DNA from: JAOZMY01 sp964577975
GTDB taxonomy: Bacteria; Desulfobacterota; S145-22
Assembly: GCA_964577975.1 (NCBI GenBank)
Contig: CAZOBB010000142.1
Coordinates: forward strand, 1 to 7,186
Length of the DNA stretch: 7,186 bases
Direction: 5' to 3'
Positions 1 to 6,718 of the stretch are shown here, in pieces. Below the pieces are notes generated by a model. That model was not told the DNA's origin. It saw only the letters and a program-made list of their open reading frames with translations, and did no database searches. The position numbers and the translations under genes were made by a program. Position 1 is the first letter of the stretch. Each line of letters begins with the position of its first letter.

Positions 1-632
1 ATGAATTCATGCGACGCGCTTCCGCCGATACTCCCGGTATCCGCCTCCACCGCCTTGAAAGAGAGGCCACAGCGCTCGAAGATTCGCGCATACGCCTCAT
101 ACATCTTCTGATAGCTCTCTTCCGCCCCCGATTCGTCCCGATCAAAGCTGTAGGCGTCCTTCATGATAAATTCACGCGCCCTCATGACGCCGAAACGGGG
201 TCGGATTTCGTCCCGAAATTTCGTCTGAATTTGATAGAGATTAAGCGGGAGATCACGATAGGAACGAATCTCCCTACGCACCAGATCCGTTATGATTTCT
301 TCATGCGTCGGCCCTAAACAATAATCCCGTTCGTTTCTGTCCTTAAACCGCAACAATTCCTTGCCGTAATAGTCCCACCGTCCGGACTCCTTCCACAGAT
401 CCGCCGGCTGGACCATCGGCATGAGAAGCTCCTGGGCCCCCGCGGCATTCATCTCCTCCCGGATGATGGTTTCCACCTTACGGATGGTCTTGAGCCCTAT
501 CGGAAGATAGGTATAGATGCCGGTCGCCACCTTCCGGATCATCCCGGCCCGAAACATCAACTGGTGACTTACCACCTCCGCCTCCGCCGGTATCTCCTTC
601 ATCGTGGGTAAAAACAACTGGGAATATCGCAT
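1..632 (-). CDS. proS: Prolyl-tRNA synthetase, bacterial type (N-terminal 210 residues, cut by window edge)
   Basis: This class II aminoacyl-tRNA synthetase charges tRNA-Pro with proline in the cytoplasm. I translated the minus strand directly from ATG at 632-630, and the frame stays open for 210 codons to the window edge. The protein starts MRYSQLFLPTMKEIPAEAEV. It carries GPTHEE at residues 107-112 (T109 and E111 lie in the amino-acid/ATP pocket of the family) and the class II motif 2 FRDEIRPRFG at 139-148, with R140 as the ATP-binding arginine. REFIMKDAYSF and DTGSIGGSASHEF follow. These match the E. coli-type enzyme at almost the same numbering from memory. The inserted editing domain, motif 3 and the anticodon-binding domain would lie beyond the window. 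The start is supported by AGGAGG at 637-642, four bases upstream. It follows atpC on the same strand but has its own promoter inside the atp terminator, so it is probably a separate transcription unit. Confidence 0.97.
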   Translation of the reverse strand, partial: MRYSQLFLPTMKEIPAEAEVVSHQLMFRAGMIRKVATGIYTYLPIGLKTIRKVETIIREEMNAAGAQELLMPMVQPADLWKESGRWDYYGKELLRFKDRNERDYCLGPTHEEIITDLVRREIRSYRDLPLNLYQIQTKFRDEIRPRFGVMRAREFIMKDAYSFDRDESGAEESYQKMYEAYARIFERCGLSFKAVEADTGSIGGSASHEF

Positions 633-662
633 GCCCCCTCCTCGAATCGTTTTTGGTAAATC

Positions 663-691
663 ATTATAAAAATTTGCCCTTTCAGCGTCAA
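663..691 (-). promoter_or_regulatory. Sigma-70-type promoter of proS
   Basis: On the minus strand TTGACG (691-686, five of six consensus bases) is followed by exactly 17 bases and then TATAAT (668-663, perfect consensus). Transcription would start near 656, leaving a leader of roughly 24 bases that contains the AGGAGG ribosome site of proS. The -35 box lies in the loop and the first base of the 3' arm of the atp terminator hairpin, and the -10 box shares bases with the terminator's T-run. The match and position make this the best promoter in the window. Its use in vivo is inferred. Confidence 0.8.
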
Positions 692-716
692 TGGTCTCGC
701 GCCAGGCTGAAAGGGC
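668..716 (-). terminator. Rho-independent terminator of the atp operon
   Basis: A perfect 11-bp inverted repeat has arms GCCCTTTCAGC (716-706 read on the minus strand) and GCTGAAAGGGC (686-676), with a 19-base loop. After the 3' arm the minus strand reads AAATTTTTA, giving a five-T run at 672-668. It sits 40 bases after the atpC stop, where an operon terminator is expected. The loop is long and the T-run starts three bases after the stem, so termination may be incomplete. On the plus strand the stem is followed by TTTCTT, but no plus-strand gene precedes it. Confidence 0.75.
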
Positions 717-755
717 TTTCTTATCATCCGAAACTCAAAGTCTATCTTCCGCGCG

Positions 756-1169
756 CTACATTCGCCTCCCTGCAACGATCATTCGCGTCATCGCCTTGTC
801 CAGAGAAGCCTTGACCTTGAGATAATCCTTGTGGTCGGCACTCAATTTTTTAAGTTCTTCCTCCGCCTTTTCCTTCTTACGACGGGCACGTTCCACATCG
901 ATTTCCGTGTCAAGTTCCGCAATCTCCGCCAAGATCGTGACTTTGTCTCCAAGAACCTCCGCAAATCCCCAGCTCACGGCAATGTACCGTTTCTGTTCCC
1001 CCTTCCGATACATCACCTCTCCGATGCCCAAGGTGGCGAGAAATGGGATATGGCCATGCAAAACCCCAAACTCCCCAAACTCCCCCGGCGCCGTAATTTC
1101 ATCGACCCTCTCGCTCAAGAGCAAACGGTTGGGCGTCACCACTTCCAAAAGAAACGACTTTTCCGCCAT
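756..1169 (-). CDS. atpC: F1Fo ATP synthase epsilon subunit
   Basis: Epsilon binds the foot of gamma, couples the rotor to the c-ring and can inhibit ATP hydrolysis. The 137-residue product has the usual two-part layout. The N-terminal beta-sandwich (about 1-85) contains the family hallmark GEFGVLHGHIPFL at residues 32-44. A C-terminal helical hairpin (about 87-137) follows, rich in Lys and Glu. Residues 90-95 read IDVERA and fit the I/L-D-x-x-R-A motif linked to ATP binding in the Bacillus PS3 epsilon subunit. Start ATG 1169-1167 is preceded by AAGGAG five bases upstream. It lies 23 bp after atpD, is the last gene of the operon, and is followed by the hairpin terminator. The hallmark usually reads LPGH; here it is LHGH, a mild deviation. 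Confidence 0.97.
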   Translation of the reverse strand: MAEKSFLLEVVTPNRLLLSERVDEITAPGEFGEFGVLHGHIPFLATLGIGEVMYRKGEQKRYIAVSWGFAEVLGDKVTILAEIAELDTEIDVERARRKKEKAEEELKKLSADHKDYLKVKASLDKAMTRMIVAGRRM

Positions 1170-1192
1170 TTCAGCTCCTTTTTTCTATCCTA

Positions 1193-2611
1193 CTACGCGG
1201 CTAAAAGCTTCTTTCCCTTCTCTACCGCTTCTTCGATGGTTCCCACCATATAAAAGGCCTGTTCAGGAAGATCGTCGTGCTTTCCTTCCACGATCTCCTT
1301 GAATCCCTTGATGGTGTCCTCCAGTTTTACGTAACGCCCCGGTGTCCCGGTGAACTGTTCCGCGACGAAGAAGGGCTGGGACAGGAAACGCTGGATCTTA
1401 CGGGCCCGTGCCACGATCAGTTTATCATCTTCAGACAGCTCATCCATTCCGAGAATGGCGATGATATCCTGAAGATCTTTATATTTTTGTAGGATCTGCT
1501 GAACCTCCCGCGCCACTTGATAGTGCTCTTCCCCGATGACCTGGGGGTCCAGGATTCGCGACGTCGAATCGAGCGGATCCACAGCGGGGTAGATCCCCAG
1601 CTCGGCGATCTGGCGGGAGAGAACCGTGGTCGCATCCAAATGGGCAAACGTCGTCGCCGGCGCGGGGTCCGTCAGGTCGTCCGCGGGAACGTAGATCGCC
1701 TGCACGGAAGTAATAGATCCTTTCAACGTAGAGGTGATTCGCTCCTCCAGCTCTCCCAGGTCGGTCGCCAAGGTGGGCTGGTATCCCACCGCGGAAGGCA
1801 TGCGCCCCAAAAGGGCGGAGACCTCGGAGTTGGCCTGGGTGAAACGGAAGATGTTGTCGATGAACAGCAGCACGTCCTGGTGCTCTTCATCCCTGAAATA
1901 CTCCGCTGCCGTTAAGGCTGTTAATCCCACGCGCGCCCTCGCTCCCGGAGGCTCGTTCATCTGTCCATAGATCAAGGCCGCCTTGTCGATAACCTTCGAC
2001 TCCTTCATCTCGAGCCACAGGTCATTTCCTTCTCTCGTGCGCTCACCAACCCCACCAAAGACCGAAAAACCACCATGCTCGATCGCGATATTGTGAATCA
2101 GCTCCATGATGATAACGGTTTTCCCCACGCCGGCACCGCCAAACAACCCGATCTTTCCGCCCTTGGAATACGGCGCCAGGAGGTCAACCACCTTGATCCC
2201 CGTTTCGAAGGCCTCGACCTTCGTATTCTGATCCAGAAAGGAAGGGGCCGGCCGATGGATGGGATAGTAGGTATCACTCTCAATGGGCCCCTGCTCGTCC
2301 ACAGGTTCACCCACCACATTCATGATCCTTCCCAACGTTGCACGTCCGACCGGAACCTTGATGGGTTCCCCCGTGTCCAGCGCCTTCATCCCACGCACCA
2401 ACCCATCGGTGGTGTCCATGGCGATGCACCGCACCGTATTGTCTCCAAGATGCTGTGCCACCTCTACCACCAGATTCCATTCCTTGTCGCTGATCGTGGG
2501 ATTGGTGATCTTGATGGCATTGAAAATAGCGGGCAGGTTTCCTGGTTCAAACTCTACGTCAACGACCGGACCGATTACCTGAACGATACGGCCTTCATTT
2601 TTCTTCTCCAT
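1193..2611 (-). CDS. atpD: F1Fo ATP synthase beta subunit (catalytic)
   Basis: The three beta subunits hold the catalytic sites for ATP synthesis from ADP and phosphate in the F1 head. The 472-residue protein has normal family length, with a beta-barrel domain (about 1-85), a nucleotide-binding domain and a C-terminal helical domain. Visible motifs are the Walker A loop GGAGVGKT at 158-165, GERTREGNDL at 189-198 with catalytic Glu190 and Arg191, the Walker B strand LLFIDNIFRF at 248-257 with Asp252, the ATPase alpha/beta signature PAVDPLDSTS at 342-351 preceded by the adenine-stacking Tyr341, and the DELSEDD loop at 390-396. All key residues are intact. ATG 2611-2609 has GGAGG plus AAGGA upstream, the latter seven bases from the start. 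It is 25 bp after atpG and 23 bp before atpC. Confidence 0.99.
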   Translation of the reverse strand: MEKKNEGRIVQVIGPVVDVEFEPGNLPAIFNAIKITNPTISDKEWNLVVEVAQHLGDNTVRCIAMDTTDGLVRGMKALDTGEPIKVPVGRATLGRIMNVVGEPVDEQGPIESDTYYPIHRPAPSFLDQNTKVEAFETGIKVVDLLAPYSKGGKIGLFGGAGVGKTVIIMELIHNIAIEHGGFSVFGGVGERTREGNDLWLEMKESKVIDKAALIYGQMNEPPGARARVGLTALTAAEYFRDEEHQDVLLFIDNIFRFTQANSEVSALLGRMPSAVGYQPTLATDLGELEERITSTLKGSITSVQAIYVPADDLTDPAPATTFAHLDATTVLSRQIAELGIYPAVDPLDSTSRILDPQVIGEEHYQVAREVQQILQKYKDLQDIIAILGMDELSEDDKLIVARARKIQRFLSQPFFVAEQFTGTPGRYVKLEDTIKGFKEIVEGKHDDLPEQAFYMVGTIEEAVEKGKKLLAA

Positions 2612-2636
2612 CGGTATTTCCTTCCTCCCTTTTAGA

Positions 2637-3497
2637 CTATTTTAAGGCTTCAGCGCCCCCGACAATCTCCATCAACTCTTTCGTAATCGCCGCCTGTCGG
2701 GCACGGTTCATATCCAATGTCAGTCGATCGATCATTTCGGATGCGTTGTTGGTCGCCGATTCCATCGCCGTCATTCTGGCCCCATACTCGCTCGCGAGGG
2801 CTTCCAACATCGAGCGGAAAATCTGAACCTCCACATAGCGAGGAAGCAACTGACTCAAGATGGCCTCCTCGGACGGCTCGTAGATGTATTCGGTCACTAC
2901 CGCGTCCTCTGGAACCTCAATCGGCTCGATAGGCAGCAGCCGTTGGACCGTCACCACCTGGGAAATCGCGGAACGAAACCGATTATAAACTATCAGAAGC
3001 TCATCAAACTCCTCCGCTTCATACGCCGCGACTATATCCTTTCCCACTTCCGCCGCCACCCTGTAATCGATATCCGCCAGGATGTTGCGATATTCCTTTC
3101 GGATTGGATAGTCCCTTCGTTTGAAATAATCGAGGCCCTTCCGCCCAATGATGTTCAACTGAACTTCAACGTTTTCCTCTTTTTCCTTCAGCAGATGCAC
3201 CACCTCGCGGATAACATTTTGGTTATATCCCCCACAGAGTCCCCGATCCGAGGTGATCATGAGAATCTCCCGTTTCCGAATCTCGCGTCTCACGAGCAGA
3301 GGATGCCGGGTGGGATCGACACGTAGAGAAAGGCTCCCTATCACCTCTTTCATCTTATCCGCATAGGGGCGAGCGTGAGTAATATTCTCTTGCGCCCGTC
3401 GCAACTTAGCCGCCGCCACCATCTTCATGGCCTTCGTTATCTGCTGGGTGCTCTTAACGCTGGCAATCCGCTTTCGTATGTCTTTCAGACTGGGCAT
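2637..3497 (-). CDS. atpG: F1Fo ATP synthase gamma subunit
   Basis: Gamma is the central rotor shaft whose rotation inside alpha3beta3 drives the catalytic cycle. The 286-residue product has standard bacterial length. It begins with the N-terminal coiled-coil helix (MPSLKDIRKRIASVKSTQQI and onward, about 1-55), carries SDRGLCGGYN at 83-92, and ends with the C-terminal helix holding the gamma signature ITKELMEIVGGAEA at 271-284. There is no regulatory insertion of the kind found in chloroplast gamma. The start ATG 3497-3495 is forced by an in-frame TAA two codons upstream. The nearest good Shine-Dalgarno, GAGGGA at 3516-3511, begins inside the atpA stop codon and is 13 bases from the ATG, longer than usual. 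This may lower its translation or couple it to atpA; one gamma is needed per three alpha. Confidence 0.99.
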   Translation of the reverse strand: MPSLKDIRKRIASVKSTQQITKAMKMVAAAKLRRAQENITHARPYADKMKEVIGSLSLRVDPTRHPLLVRREIRKREILMITSDRGLCGGYNQNVIREVVHLLKEKEENVEVQLNIIGRKGLDYFKRRDYPIRKEYRNILADIDYRVAAEVGKDIVAAYEAEEFDELLIVYNRFRSAISQVVTVQRLLPIEPIEVPEDAVVTEYIYEPSEEAILSQLLPRYVEVQIFRSMLEALASEYGARMTAMESATNNASEMIDRLTLDMNRARQAAITKELMEIVGGAEALK

Positions 3498-3515
3498 GGC
3501 TTATATTCTTTCCCT

Positions 3516-5027
3516 CTACTGGATTACAAAACGTTCCTTGAATTCCTTCAACGCTCCATCCAATTTCTCGGTCAAGGCCTCATCCAACGCCTTTTTCTCC
3601 AAGATTTCCTTCCCTATTTCAGGATGGGTACTTTCCATGAACTGATACAGCTCTTCTTCATACCGCTTGATCTCCGAAACAGGCAGCTCATCCAGATAGC
3701 CATTGACCGCCGCAAAGATGATCATAATCTGTTTTTCCACCGGCAAAGGCACATACTGCCCCTGTTTCAGAACCTCAACCAGTCTCTCCCCTCTTGCCAA
3801 CTGAGCTTGTGTCGCCTTATCCAGATCGCTTCCGAACTGGGCAAACGCCGCCATTTCCCGATACTGGGCCAGATCGAGCCGTAAGGTACCGGCGACCTGC
3901 TTCATGGCCTTGATCTGGGCGTTTCCACCGACTCGGGACACGGACAACCCCACGTTGATGGCAGGACGTACCCCGGAATAGAAGAGGTCCGTCTCCAGAT
4001 AGATCTGCCCGTCCGTGATGGAAATGACGTTCGTCGGGATGTAAGCGGACACGTCTCCGGCCTGGGTTTCGATGATCGGCAAGGCCGTCAGCGACCCCCC
4101 GCCCAGTTCGTCACTGAGCTTCGCCGCCCTTTCCAGCAAACGGGAATGGAGGTAAAAAATGTCGCCTGGGTAAGCCTCCCGTCCCGGCGGTCGTCTCAAG
4201 AGCAGTGACAACTGACGATACGCAACGGCATGTTTGGAGAGATCATCATAGACACATAGCGCATGTCGCCCATTGTCACGGAAATACTCCCCCATCGTTA
4301 CCCCCGCGTAGGGAGCGAGAAACTGGATAGGAGCGGCTTCCGAAGCCGTAGCGGAAACAACGATTGTATAATCCATCGCCCCATAGCTTTTCAGCTTGTC
4401 CACCACCTGCGCCACGGTAGAACGCTTTTGTCCAATGGCCACATAGATACAGATGACATCCTGCCCTTTCTGATTGATGATGGTATCCACCGCTACGGCC
4501 GTCTTTCCCGTCTGGCGGTCTCCGATGATCAATTCCCGCTGCCCCCGCCCAATGGGGACCATGGAGTCGATCGCCTTCAGGCCGGTCTGCAGCGGTTCCT
4601 TGACGGGTTGCCGCGCCACGATTCCCGGGGCCTTTACCTCTACCCGCCGGGTTTCCGTGGCTTCAATGGGAGGACCGCCATCAATGGGTTGCCCCAACGG
4701 ATTGACGACCCGTCCTATCAAGGCATCCCCTACGGGAACCTCCACGATACGGCCCGTCCTCTTGACGATATCCCCTTCCTTGATCAGGTAGTCTTCACCA
4801 AGGAGGGCCGCTCCCACGTTGTCCTCTTCCAAATTCAACACCATTCCATACACGTCGTGGGGAAACGAGAGCAATTCCCCCGCCATGGCATTTTCCAAGC
4901 CATAGATACGGGCGATTCCGTCTCCCACGGAGAGGACAATCCCTGTTTCCGATACATCGATTTCCTGTTCGAATCCTTCAATCTGACTTTCAATAATCTT
5001 ACTGATTTCTTCTGCTCTAATCTCCAT
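3516..5027 (-). CDS. atpA: F1Fo ATP synthase alpha subunit
   Basis: Alpha alternates with beta in the F1 hexamer, binds nucleotide without turning it over, and supplies the arginine finger to the catalytic site. The 503-residue protein starts with the delta-binding N-terminal helix (MEIRAEEISKIIESQIEGFE) and has a beta-barrel at about 25-95. The Walker A loop GDRQTGKT is at 169-176, the same numbering as I recall for E. coli. The ATPase alpha/beta signature PAINVGLSVS is at 355-364, followed by the arginine finger Arg365. The C-terminal domain contains QYREMAAFAQFGSDLD at 388-403. Start ATG 5027-5025 follows GAGGAAGG, about three bases upstream. The gene is nine bp after atpH and 18 bp before atpG. 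Nothing appears truncated or altered. Confidence 0.99.
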   Translation of the reverse strand: MEIRAEEISKIIESQIEGFEQEIDVSETGIVLSVGDGIARIYGLENAMAGELLSFPHDVYGMVLNLEEDNVGAALLGEDYLIKEGDIVKRTGRIVEVPVGDALIGRVVNPLGQPIDGGPPIEATETRRVEVKAPGIVARQPVKEPLQTGLKAIDSMVPIGRGQRELIIGDRQTGKTAVAVDTIINQKGQDVICIYVAIGQKRSTVAQVVDKLKSYGAMDYTIVVSATASEAAPIQFLAPYAGVTMGEYFRDNGRHALCVYDDLSKHAVAYRQLSLLLRRPPGREAYPGDIFYLHSRLLERAAKLSDELGGGSLTALPIIETQAGDVSAYIPTNVISITDGQIYLETDLFYSGVRPAINVGLSVSRVGGNAQIKAMKQVAGTLRLDLAQYREMAAFAQFGSDLDKATQAQLARGERLVEVLKQGQYVPLPVEKQIMIIFAAVNGYLDELPVSEIKRYEEELYQFMESTHPEIGKEILEKKALDEALTEKLDGALKEFKERFVIQ

Positions 5028-5036
5028 ATCCTTCCT

Positions 5037-5579
5037 CTATGCCGTTAACAGTTTTTCTCGATAACGATTCAATTGCCCCCTTACACTCCCATCTATGACA
5101 ATCCCCCCAATTTGGGCTTTCACCCCCCCAATCAGTGAGGGATCGACATCTTTTTCAAGAATCAACTCTTTCCCCAAAAATTCCCTCAAAGCATCCTTTA
5201 TCTTTTTGAAATCATCCTCTTCCAACGGTTCAGCCGAGAAAAGGACCCCCCTCACCCTATTCTGGGCGCGATCCGCCAACTCCTGGAAAATCGAAAAAAT
5301 CGTCGACAGCAATCCTATCCTGTCCTTTTCCACGAGAATCTCGAAGAACCGGGTGACCGAAGGGCTAAATCCCGCCTTGGCCATTACTTCACCCAACACC
5401 TTTTTACGACCTTCCATGGGATAGATCGGAAGTGATACCGCCTTCCAGAAATTGGGATATTGCTTAAACATATCCTGAATCTTAACCAACTCGGCATATA
5501 TCTCCTCGATCCTTCCTTCCTTGTGACCGATCTCTAAAAGGGCCTTGGCATACCGCCGTGCAACAACACGTTCTCTCAA
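5037..5579 (-). CDS. atpH: F1Fo ATP synthase delta subunit (OSCP)
   Basis: Delta sits on top of the F1 head and ties the alpha N-termini to the b/b' stalk, completing the stator. The 180-residue product opens with the family-typical RERVVARRYAKALLEIG (residues 2-18) in an all-helical N-terminal domain. It ends with the OSCP-type segment ILEKDVDPSLIGGVKAQIGG (140-159), continuing IVIDGSVRGQL. The start is the non-standard codon TTG at 5579-5577. No ATG or GTG lies in frame immediately upstream, and the next residues already belong to the conserved helix. The TTG overlaps the atpF stop in a four-base TTGA and has GGGGAG at 5591-5586, six bases upstream. Translation is therefore probably coupled to atpF. 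It is nine bp before atpA. Confidence 0.97.
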   Translation of the reverse strand: MRERVVARRYAKALLEIGHKEGRIEEIYAELVKIQDMFKQYPNFWKAVSLPIYPMEGRKKVLGEVMAKAGFSPSVTRFFEILVEKDRIGLLSTIFSIFQELADRAQNRVRGVLFSAEPLEEDDFKKIKDALREFLGKELILEKDVDPSLIGGVKAQIGGIVIDGSVRGQLNRYREKLLTA

Positions 5580-6157
5580 TTTTTACTCCCCAGTTGACGA
5601 ACGTATAACGCAACCAACCGTTTCTGATCTTCTTTATTGATGCTTTTTTGGATCAACTTCTCCGCAAGGCTCAAGGCCTCCAAAGAAACCTCTTCCCGTA
5701 AACGCTTCTTGATCTTGTTTATCTCCTCTTTCAAGCCCTGTTCAGCTTGCATCCGCATCAATTCCGCCTTTCTTTCCGCCTCTTCCAATAACTTTTTCTT
5801 CTCTTCCTCTACCTCCTTCAGCATCTGCTCCCGAATCGCGGCGATCTCGGCATCGAGATTCTCCAAACGTTTCTGTGCCTCTCGATACATCCTCTCCGCC
5901 GCTTCCGACAGCTCTTTCGCCTTTTCAAGCTCTTCTTTTACCTGATTGTGCCGCTTCTTGAGATATCCGGACAATGGGGGTCGAATAAATTTTATGAGGA
6001 CGGCCAGAAGAATAACAAAGTTGATTATCTGAAAAAGATAATCCTTCCAATAACTTCCATGCCCCCCTTCCGAGGCAAAAACCGGCAGGACCATCCCCAT
6101 CAGGATCACGGCACTTAGCAGTGCACGTTTTGTTAACCTCCACGCGGCGTGCTTCAT
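5576..6157 (-). CDS. atpF: F1Fo ATP synthase subunit b, with signal-like N-terminus
   Basis: Subunit b is the membrane-anchored peripheral stalk that keeps alpha3beta3 from rotating with gamma. The 193-residue product has a basic N-terminus, then a hydrophobic stretch at about 12-27 ending VFA-SEGG, which looks like a cleavable signal peptide (possible cut after residue 28). A second membrane segment (about 41-57, LFQIINFVILLAVLIKF) leads into RPPLSGYLKKR, the usual b junction. A long Glu/Lys/Ala-rich helix (about 65-170) dimerises with b'. I chose ATG 6157-6155 because GGGAGGG at 6171-6165 is then seven bases away; GTG 6160-6158 would add one residue at four-base spacing. The ATG shares one base with the atpX stop (TGATG), and the gene's own stop overlaps the atpH start. 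Both overlaps suggest coupled translation of the stalk genes. Confidence 0.95.
   Translation of the reverse strand: MKHAAWRLTKRALLSAVILMGMVLPVFASEGGHGSYWKDYLFQIINFVILLAVLIKFIRPPLSGYLKKRHNQVKEELEKAKELSEAAERMYREAQKRLENLDAEIAAIREQMLKEVEEEKKKLLEEAERKAELMRMQAEQGLKEEINKIKKRLREEVSLEALSLAEKLIQKSINKEDQKRLVALYVRQLGSKN
5586..5591 (-). promoter_or_regulatory. Ribosome binding site deciding the TTG start of atpH
   Basis: GGGGAG lies inside the last codons of atpF, six bases upstream of TTG 5579-5577. This spacing is ideal and no competing ATG or GTG is available, so the site supports TTG as the real start. The overlap TTGA (5579-5576) contains the atpF stop codon TGA. Confidence 0.75.
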
Positions 6158-6582
6158 CACGCAGCCCTCCCTAAAATCTTCTCCGCTATCTGCTTCGCGA
6201 AAGGTTCCAACTCCTTCTTCAACACCTCTTCCACTTCCTTCGCCTCCCCCAACACCTTTTCCCGCAACGCCGGGATGTCTTTGTCTATCGCCCGCCGCGC
6301 CCGCTCAATCACCGACTTCTGTTCCTCCAAAGCCTTTTTCCGGAGCCGGTCACGCTCAAGCGCCGCTTCGTGCCTTGCCTGTGCCAACTTCTCCTCCAAA
6401 AGGGCCGCTTCTTTTTCTGCCTTTTCTTGCAAAGCCAACGCCTTTTCCTGGGCGCCCGTGGTTGCCTCCTTCCGACGTTCCAGCAAATCGACAATCGGGC
6501 GGAAGAGGAATTGATTGATCAGGAAAACGAAAACAATGAATACCGCCGCTTGAACCAACAGCGTGTAGTCGAGATTGATCAT
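6157..6582 (-). CDS. atpX: F1Fo ATP synthase subunit b' (second b-type stalk subunit)
   Basis: This is the first gene of the operon. It encodes a short b-type stalk protein that probably pairs with AtpF as a b/b' heterodimer. The 141-residue product starts MINLDYTLLVQAAVFIVFVF. It has one membrane segment at about 8-27 and then the b-family junction NQFLFRPIVDLLERR (23-37). A highly charged amphipathic coiled coil (about 35-120) and a short C-terminal helix follow. Unlike AtpF it has no extra signal-like segment. The open frame continues upstream to 6810, but that extension lacks family similarity and contains the operon promoter, so ATG 6582-6580 is preferred. Its Shine-Dalgarno GGGAGGG (6601-6595) is 12 bases away, slightly long. 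The symbol follows usage I recall for Geobacter; atpF' or atpF2 would serve equally. Confidence 0.93.
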   Translation of the reverse strand: MINLDYTLLVQAAVFIVFVFLINQFLFRPIVDLLERRKEATTGAQEKALALQEKAEKEAALLEEKLAQARHEAALERDRLRKKALEEQKSVIERARRAIDKDIPALREKVLGEAKEVEEVLKKELEPFAKQIAEKILGRAA

Positions 6583-6606
6583 AGAGCAGACACACCCTCC
6601 CGTCAA
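6578..6606 (-). promoter_or_regulatory. Possible second promoter overlapping the atpX start codon
   Basis: TTGACG (6606-6601) is followed by exactly 17 bases and TATGAT (6583-6578), five of six consensus bases in each box. The -10 box contains the atpX ATG, so transcripts would start near 6571 inside atpX and could express atpF onward but not atpX. A match of this quality can arise by chance in a window this size, so I give it low weight. Confidence 0.25.
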
Positions 6607-6616
6607 ATTTTTGCCT

Positions 6617-6645
6617 TTGCTACCATAGCTCGACCCCCTTGTCAA
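6617..6645 (-). promoter_or_regulatory. Promoter of the atp operon
   Basis: On the minus strand a perfect TTGACA (6645-6640) is followed by 17 bases and TAGCAA (6622-6617). The -10 box matches only three of six bases, but it is preceded by TGG, an extended -10 (TGn) element. Transcription would begin near 6610, giving a leader of about 28 bases that contains the atpX Shine-Dalgarno. The promoter lies inside the upstream open-frame extension of atpX and thus argues against the longer start. Confidence 0.6.
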
Positions 6646-6718
6646 GTTTTTCACAAAGTCCACCGACACCCCATCTCTATCGTTTCGTTCCCTGTCGCTC
6701 TTCATCAACAGCTTTTCC

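Noticed and set aside
9..317. Plus-strand open frame of 102 codons at the left edge
   Set aside because: It is antisense to proS, whose motif 2 and GPTHEE motif are clear on the other strand.
829..1302. Overlapping plus-strand open frames opposite atpC and the atpD end
   Set aside because: They are Ser/Phe/Arg-rich shadows of Lys/Glu-rich minus-strand genes, with no recognisable motif.
1517..2635. Plus-strand open frames opposite atpD (1517-1915, 1734-1970, 2075-2635, 2283-2582)
   Set aside because: All are antisense to the highly conserved beta subunit and show no domain of their own.
4263..5048. Long plus-strand open frame (261 codons) opposite atpA
   Set aside because: It lies wholly antisense to the certain atpA gene, and its composition (many His, Arg, Pro, Asp) is that of a shadow frame.
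5637..5945. Plus-strand Ser/Phe/Ile-rich open frame that looks membrane-like
   Set aside because: It is the complement of the Glu/Lys/Ala coiled coil of atpF; the hydrophobic look is a complement artefact.
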